A stretch of DNA of 14,293 bases from Acetobacteraceae bacterium (GTDB taxonomy: Bacteria; Pseudomonadota; Alphaproteobacteria; Acetobacterales; Acetobacteraceae), in NCBI GenBank assembly GCA_030039695.1, contig JASHVB010000625.1, positions 1-14,293 on the forward strand, written 5' to 3'. Shown here piece by piece: positions 14,222 to 14,293 of the stretch (its first letter is position 1; each line of letters opens with the position of its first letter). The notes under the pieces were generated by a model. The model searched no databases. It was not told the DNA's origin and worked only from the letters and a program-made list of their open reading frames with translations. Position numbers and translations under genes: made by a program.

Positions 14222-14293
14222 CCGGTTCGCCGTCGCCGAAACCTGGAGATTCGAAGATGCTGCATATGTCGCGCTGACGCTAATTGCGGGCGC

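Noticed and set aside
13062..14293. Search of the right end for tRNA genes, attachment sites or a CRISPR array
   Set aside because: No tRNA-like cloverleaf, no T-loop motif in a sensible context, and no regularly spaced direct repeats were found.

Overview
This is a GC-rich, densely coding bacterial segment. Family resemblances and codon use suggest an alphaproteobacterium (Rhodospirillales or Rhizobiales), but a beta-proteobacterium cannot be excluded from sequence alone. No rRNA, tRNA, CRISPR array or intact transposase is visible.

Layout. Positions 1-9559 hold a long minus-strand gene chain, read from right to left: accB-like biotin carrier, accC-like biotin carboxylase, pxpB, pxpC, a second biotin-carrier-like protein that lacks the biotin lysine, pxpA, a YdfG-like SDR, two permeases, an ATPase and a binding protein of a polar amino-acid ABC importer, an IdnO-like SDR, and the first 41 codons of a probable 2-hydroxyacid dehydrogenase cut by the window edge. 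Most junctions overlap by 1-8 bp or are separated by 1-36 bp, so the chain looks like one operon. Its largest internal gap is 88 bp, between pxpA and the first SDR. Upstream, in the same orientation, is a LysR-type regulator very like Nac (9685-10614). Divergent from it on the plus strand are a class I/II PLP aminotransferase (10735-11967) and an L-idonate 5-dehydrogenase-like zinc enzyme (12007-13041).

How the genes may work together. The biotin carboxylase, biotin carrier, PxpB and PxpC proteins together contain the parts of a urea-carboxylase-type enzyme, split over separate genes. They are joined to PxpA, the third subunit of ATP-dependent 5-oxoprolinase. A biotin-dependent enzyme acting on a lactam, amide or urea-like substrate is therefore plausible. 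The importer would bring in a small amino-acid-like solute, the aminotransferase would move nitrogen, and the IdnD/IdnO pair would handle a sugar-acid or polyol carbon skeleton. Key motifs of PxpA and PxpB differ from the usual family sequence, and the second carrier has alanine where the biotinylated lysine should be. The substrate may therefore not be simple 5-oxoproline.

Right end (13042-14293). This part is different in character. It holds a short minus-strand helical ORF with a foreign-looking C-terminus, a 20-bp perfect inverted repeat spanning 88 bp that looks like an insertion scar, about 0.4 kb with no recognisable gene, a 58-residue cysteine-rich small ORF behind a strong ribosome-binding site, and a hairpin terminator candidate. 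It looks like the border of the catabolic island.
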